NCBI GenBank assembly: GCA_964587555.1
Contig: CAZPLR010000016.1
Coordinates: 1 to 35,350 of the forward strand
DNA length: 35,350 bases
Direction: 5' to 3'
Source: JAHHTP01 sp964587555
GTDB lineage: Bacteria > Bacillota > Clostridia > Oscillospirales > Ruminococcaceae
Positions 32,881-35,350 of this stretch are shown here, piece by piece. The stretch's first letter is position 1, and each line of letters starts with the position of its first letter. The position numbers were made by a program, and so were the translations under genes. Under the pieces are notes generated by a model. The model worked only from the letters and a program-made list of their open reading frames with translations, was not told the origin of the DNA and did not search any database.

Positions 32881-33494
32881 AAAAAGAAGAATTTTTAAGC
32901 AGGCTGCGCGTTGCGTTATGTGCGACACTTTCGCCGGAAGAGCTAACCCGCCACCTCTCCTACTACTCAGAGATGATTGACGATATGACAGAGGACGGCA
33001 TGACCGAGGAGGAAGCGCTGGATAAGCTGGATATGCCGGAAGAGCTTGCGCGCCGGATTTTAGACGACTACTGGCAGGAAAACGCAGCGGAGTACGACCA
33101 TCCGGAATATCCGCAGAGCCATCCTAAAAGAAAGCTTTCCGGCAGTACAATCGCGCTGATCGTCATCCTTTGCCCATTTTGGCTCCCGCTGGTAATTGCG
33201 GCGCTTTCGATCGTGCTAGCGCTTTATATTTCGCTTTGGGCGGTGGTGATCTCACTATTTGCCGCCGCGCTTGGATGCGGAACAGGCATTATCATCGGAA
33301 TCATCGGTATGGTCATGAGCTTTGGGGACAGCATCCCGCAGGCGGTAATGAACTTGGGCATCGGCGCAGCGTGCAGTGGTCTTGCCATATTTATCTTTTA
33401 TGGCGCGCTGGCAGCGGCAAAAGGGTTGATCCGCATGACGGCGTGGTTCTTCCAAAAGATCCGCAGACAGCAAAGAACGGCAGAGCATGGTTGA
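32877..33494 (+). CDS. DUF1700 (HAAS-type) membrane protein
   Basis: The cytosolic N-terminal helical domain (about 1-85; KKEEFLSRLRVAL, LSYYSEMIDDMTEDGMTEEEA, LDMPEELARRIL) is the kind found beside PadR regulators. It is followed by hydrophobic membrane segments (about 90-150 and 155-182) and a short basic tail. GGGAGG precedes the ATG, and translation is coupled to padR by ATGA. In many Firmicutes PadR and DUF1700 proteins are neighbours and thought to signal together; a direct PadR contact here is inference. Confidence 0.88.
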   Translation: MKKEEFLSRLRVALCATLSPEELTRHLSYYSEMIDDMTEDGMTEEEALDKLDMPEELARRILDDYWQENAAEYDHPEYPQSHPKRKLSGSTIALIVILCPFWLPLVIAALSIVLALYISLWAVVISLFAAALGCGTGIIIGIIGMVMSFGDSIPQAVMNLGIGAACSGLAIFIFYGALAAAKGLIRMTAWFFQKIRRQQRTAEHG

Positions 33495-33537
33495 CCTGCC
33501 GCCACAATGACGGCAGTCAGATGAAAGGAAGACGATT

Positions 33538-34791
33538 ATGAAGCAAAGAACCAAAATTACCTGCTTAGTCGGCGCGGGACTGATCTTTTTCGGCAGCGTG
33601 TTATTTTTCATTTCTTGGATGCTTGGCGCCGACGTGCGCGACGCGCAGTTGAGCTTTACAATTCACAGCCACAGCTTTACCGAACAACAGGGTGATGACA
33701 CCATCACTTGGGAAGATAATCTCATCAGGCTTTCAGGAAACATTTCGGTCCATGGAGACGCAGTGAACGATATCAATATCGACTGGACCCTCGGAGAGAT
33801 CGAGATTAAGGAAAGCAAGGACAGCGATATCTATTTTTTCGAAAGCACCGAGCGTCAGGCGTTGACCGAAAATAACGCCGCATATTATGAATGTATCGAC
33901 GGTCAGCTTAACATTTATGACACCAAAAACAGTGTCAACTATAATCTGCCGAAGAAGAAGCTGACGCTCTATCTGCCAAACCTTGACGCTCTCTACACGC
34001 TTGGAATCGATACCGTAAGCGCTGATGTAGAGATCGAGCAAGCGCTGCTTTCTTCTTTGAATATCTCCACCACCTCCGGCGATATTTCCTGCGAGGACAT
34101 CACGGTTATAAATGACACATATCTGGACACCACCTCCGGCGATATTGAGTTTAAGGGAAGCAGCGGGGATTTCTCTGCTTCAACCAGCTCTGGCGAGACT
34201 GAGGTTGAATTGAATGATAAAGCAGAGTCCATCACCCTAAACAGCAGCTCCGGCGATATCGATCTGAACCACAGCGGATGCGGCACAATGCAGGTAGAAA
34301 CAGCCTCCGGTGAAATAGAGCTGACCGCCTCCGCCGGCTATACCCAGCAGCTGGACGTTTTTACAACCTCTGGAACGGTCAGCCTTTCCGATCCTTTCCT
34401 AGAGGGCAGCTTTTATTCCTCCTCCGGCGATCTGCGCATTTCCTGCGGCTCCTTCTCACGGCTTGTCTGCGAAACGACCTCCGGTGACGTTACCATCAAG
34501 CTTCCAGAAAATATCGGCACATTCAACGTATGCTATGAAACCACCTCTGGCAAGCTTTATTCCGAGTTCCCGCTAACGGTCAACATAGAAGACGGCAGCC
34601 ATTACCGCTACCTGCCGAACGGCTCATCCAGCACAGGCTATCATGACGACGACGATCACCAAGAGGATCATCATGCACAGTATGAATACGATCCAAATTA
34701 CGTGTACGAGGATGAATTCTTTGAATCCTCTGAAACGCCGGAAATGCTGGTCAGCACCTCCTCCGGCGACCTAAAAATCATCCGTCGCTAA
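33538..34791 (+). CDS. DUF4097-type beta-helix surface protein
   Basis: One N-terminal membrane anchor (about 8-29) is followed by an extracytoplasmic repeat region. The motif (T/S)SG(D/E/T/K) recurs at about 179, 199, 217, 237, 256, 277, 295, 314, 336 and 408, roughly every 18-20 residues, as expected for turns of a right-handed beta-helix. Between the ninth and tenth turns an insert (about 366-400) is rich in Asp, His, Glu and Tyr (YHDDDDHQEDHH). It could bind metal ions or cationic peptides. LiaX-type proteins of this family respond to envelope-active peptides. It follows DUF1700 by 43 bp with AAAGGAAG before the ATG. Confidence 0.88.
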   Translation: MKQRTKITCLVGAGLIFFGSVLFFISWMLGADVRDAQLSFTIHSHSFTEQQGDDTITWEDNLIRLSGNISVHGDAVNDINIDWTLGEIEIKESKDSDIYFFESTERQALTENNAAYYECIDGQLNIYDTKNSVNYNLPKKKLTLYLPNLDALYTLGIDTVSADVEIEQALLSSLNISTTSGDISCEDITVINDTYLDTTSGDIEFKGSSGDFSASTSSGETEVELNDKAESITLNSSSGDIDLNHSGCGTMQVETASGEIELTASAGYTQQLDVFTTSGTVSLSDPFLEGSFYSSSGDLRISCGSFSRLVCETTSGDVTIKLPENIGTFNVCYETTSGKLYSEFPLTVNIEDGSHYRYLPNGSSSTGYHDDDDHQEDHHAQYEYDPNYVYEDEFFESSETPEMLVSTSSGDLKIIRR

Positions 34792-34806
34792 GCGACGGCA
34801 AAAAGA

Positions 34807-34840
34807 AGGGCTGCAGGCGTCCATTGACGCTTACAGCCCT
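34807..34840. terminator. Terminator between DUF4097 and VOC genes
   Basis: AGGGCTG (34807-34813) and CAGCCCT (34834-34840), extended by inner GGCGTC/GACGC pairing, form a long hairpin. On the minus strand TTCTTTTT follows, so it clearly ends the VOC gene; the plus side has only TTATTT. A second hairpin, CCGTCGC/GCGACGG (34782-34798), carries the DUF4097 stop codon in its loop and is also followed by TTTTT on the minus strand. Confidence 0.75.
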
Positions 34841-34843
34841 CGC

Positions 34844-35251
34844 TTATTTCACACAAAAAAATTCGATTTCCTCGCCGCTTGGTCCCCAGGCAAAGGCGAT
34901 CCTGATTGGAAAATCCCCCTGCGTACAGCCGATGACCGTATCGGCCGGCTCGGTTTTTGGCTTTGCGCCCGCCTTTAACGCTGCGGCAAACGCAGCGTCG
35001 GTATCGGTCGTTGCGATCGCAAGATGCTGCCAACGCGCATTTTGCTCCGGCGCATCCGGCGCGCCCTCAAACATCTCGATCACCCCGCCGTCGCCGATGT
35101 CGAGCATCGCAGCGCGGTGCGGCGCTTCGCCCCATGTCTTAAAAATTTCCATGCCAAGCGCCCTGTAAAACGCAAGCGAAACATCGAAATCGGCTGCACC
35201 CAGCGCTATATGGCAAAAGCCCGCGCCCGGGATCACCTTGTTTTTACTCAT
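34844..35251 (-). CDS. VOC-fold (glyoxalase/dioxygenase superfamily) protein
   Basis: It is a small metal-binding VOC protein with two beta-alpha-beta-beta-beta units. The usual ligand set is present: H14 (FCHIAL), E59 (VIEMFE), H76 (WQHLAIA) and E130 (GEEIEFF). The 135 residues from ATG 35251 fit the family; GGGGGA lies upstream. An in-frame reading continues to the window edge but lacks family sequence, so it is not the start. It could be a lactoylglutathione lyase-like or resistance enzyme; the reaction is not readable. Confidence 0.85.
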   Translation of the reverse strand: MSKNKVIPGAGFCHIALGAADFDVSLAFYRALGMEIFKTWGEAPHRAAMLDIGDGGVIEMFEGAPDAPEQNARWQHLAIATTDTDAAFAAALKAGAKPKTEPADTVIGCTQGDFPIRIAFAWGPSGEEIEFFCVK

Positions 35252-35302
35252 AATCAAATCCCCCTTTATCTCTGATACGGGCTGGCAAAAGCCACCCTCT
35301 TC

Positions 35303-35331
35303 ATCATACCGCTTTTTTGCGGAAAATGCAA
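35303..35331 (-). promoter_or_regulatory. Candidate VOC gene promoter
   Basis: On the minus strand TTGCAT (35331-35326) and TATGAT (35308-35303) are 17 nt apart, about 50 bp before the ATG. Confidence 0.6.
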
Positions 35332-35350
35332 GAGGGATGCGTCTTTTCAC

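Noticed and set aside
34844..35350. Longer VOC protein starting at the window edge
   Set aside because: The extra 33 residues cross a promoter-like region and ribosome site and have no similarity to the VOC fold.

Overview
The window looks like a chromosomal segment of an endospore-forming member of the Clostridia, probably a gut-type Oscillospiraceae/Ruminococcaceae-like organism. The evidence is the spoIIAA-spoIIAB-sigF sporulation operon with Spo0A boxes, a T-box leader, TTGACA/TATAAT promoters with 17-nt spacers, strong AGGAGG-type ribosome binding sites, Firmicutes gene orders (rplS-lepB-rbgA-rnhB and tig-clpP-clpX), and base composition near half G+C. No rRNA, tRNA, CRISPR array, transposase or integrase was seen.

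Left part (1-9080): metA (acetyl-type homoserine acyltransferase) is convergent with spoIIAA-spoIIAB-sigF, and its terminator lies inside the 3' end of sigF. A leftward operon follows. It starts at a strong promoter and a T-box leader whose specifier region contains valine codons, and it carries rqcH (ribosome quality control), valS and folC. It ends at a perfect 13-bp hairpin before spoIIAA.

Metal island (9158-11953): a rightward two-gene operon encodes a SmtB/CadC-type metal sensor and a P1B-type Zn/Cd/Pb efflux ATPase. The N-terminus of the ATPase is a tandem Cys/His repeat instead of a normal HMA domain. A 100-N assembly gap falls inside that repeat. The apparent frameshift there is explained by repeat phase, not by a mutation.

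Middle part (11978-22770), all leftward: a degenerate PfkB-fold protein, a DEDDh exonuclease, tig-clpP-clpX, then rplS with a long leader, lepB, rbgA, an RNase HII-YraN fusion, thrC and a metallophosphoesterase.

Right part (22886-35350), mostly rightward: comM/yifB, an RluA-family pseudouridine synthase, a membrane protein with four 80-residue repeats, a GT4 glycosyltransferase, a heterodimeric ABC exporter, a PadR-DUF1700-DUF4097 envelope module, and a leftward VOC-fold protein. The glycosyltransferase and the ABC exporter are each preceded by a copy of the same ~100-bp upstream region, which suggests duplicated regulatory DNA. The PadR gene has a near-perfect inverted-repeat operator over its own -10 box. 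The exporter, PadR module and repeat protein together look like a cell-envelope/stress region. That grouping is inference from order only.
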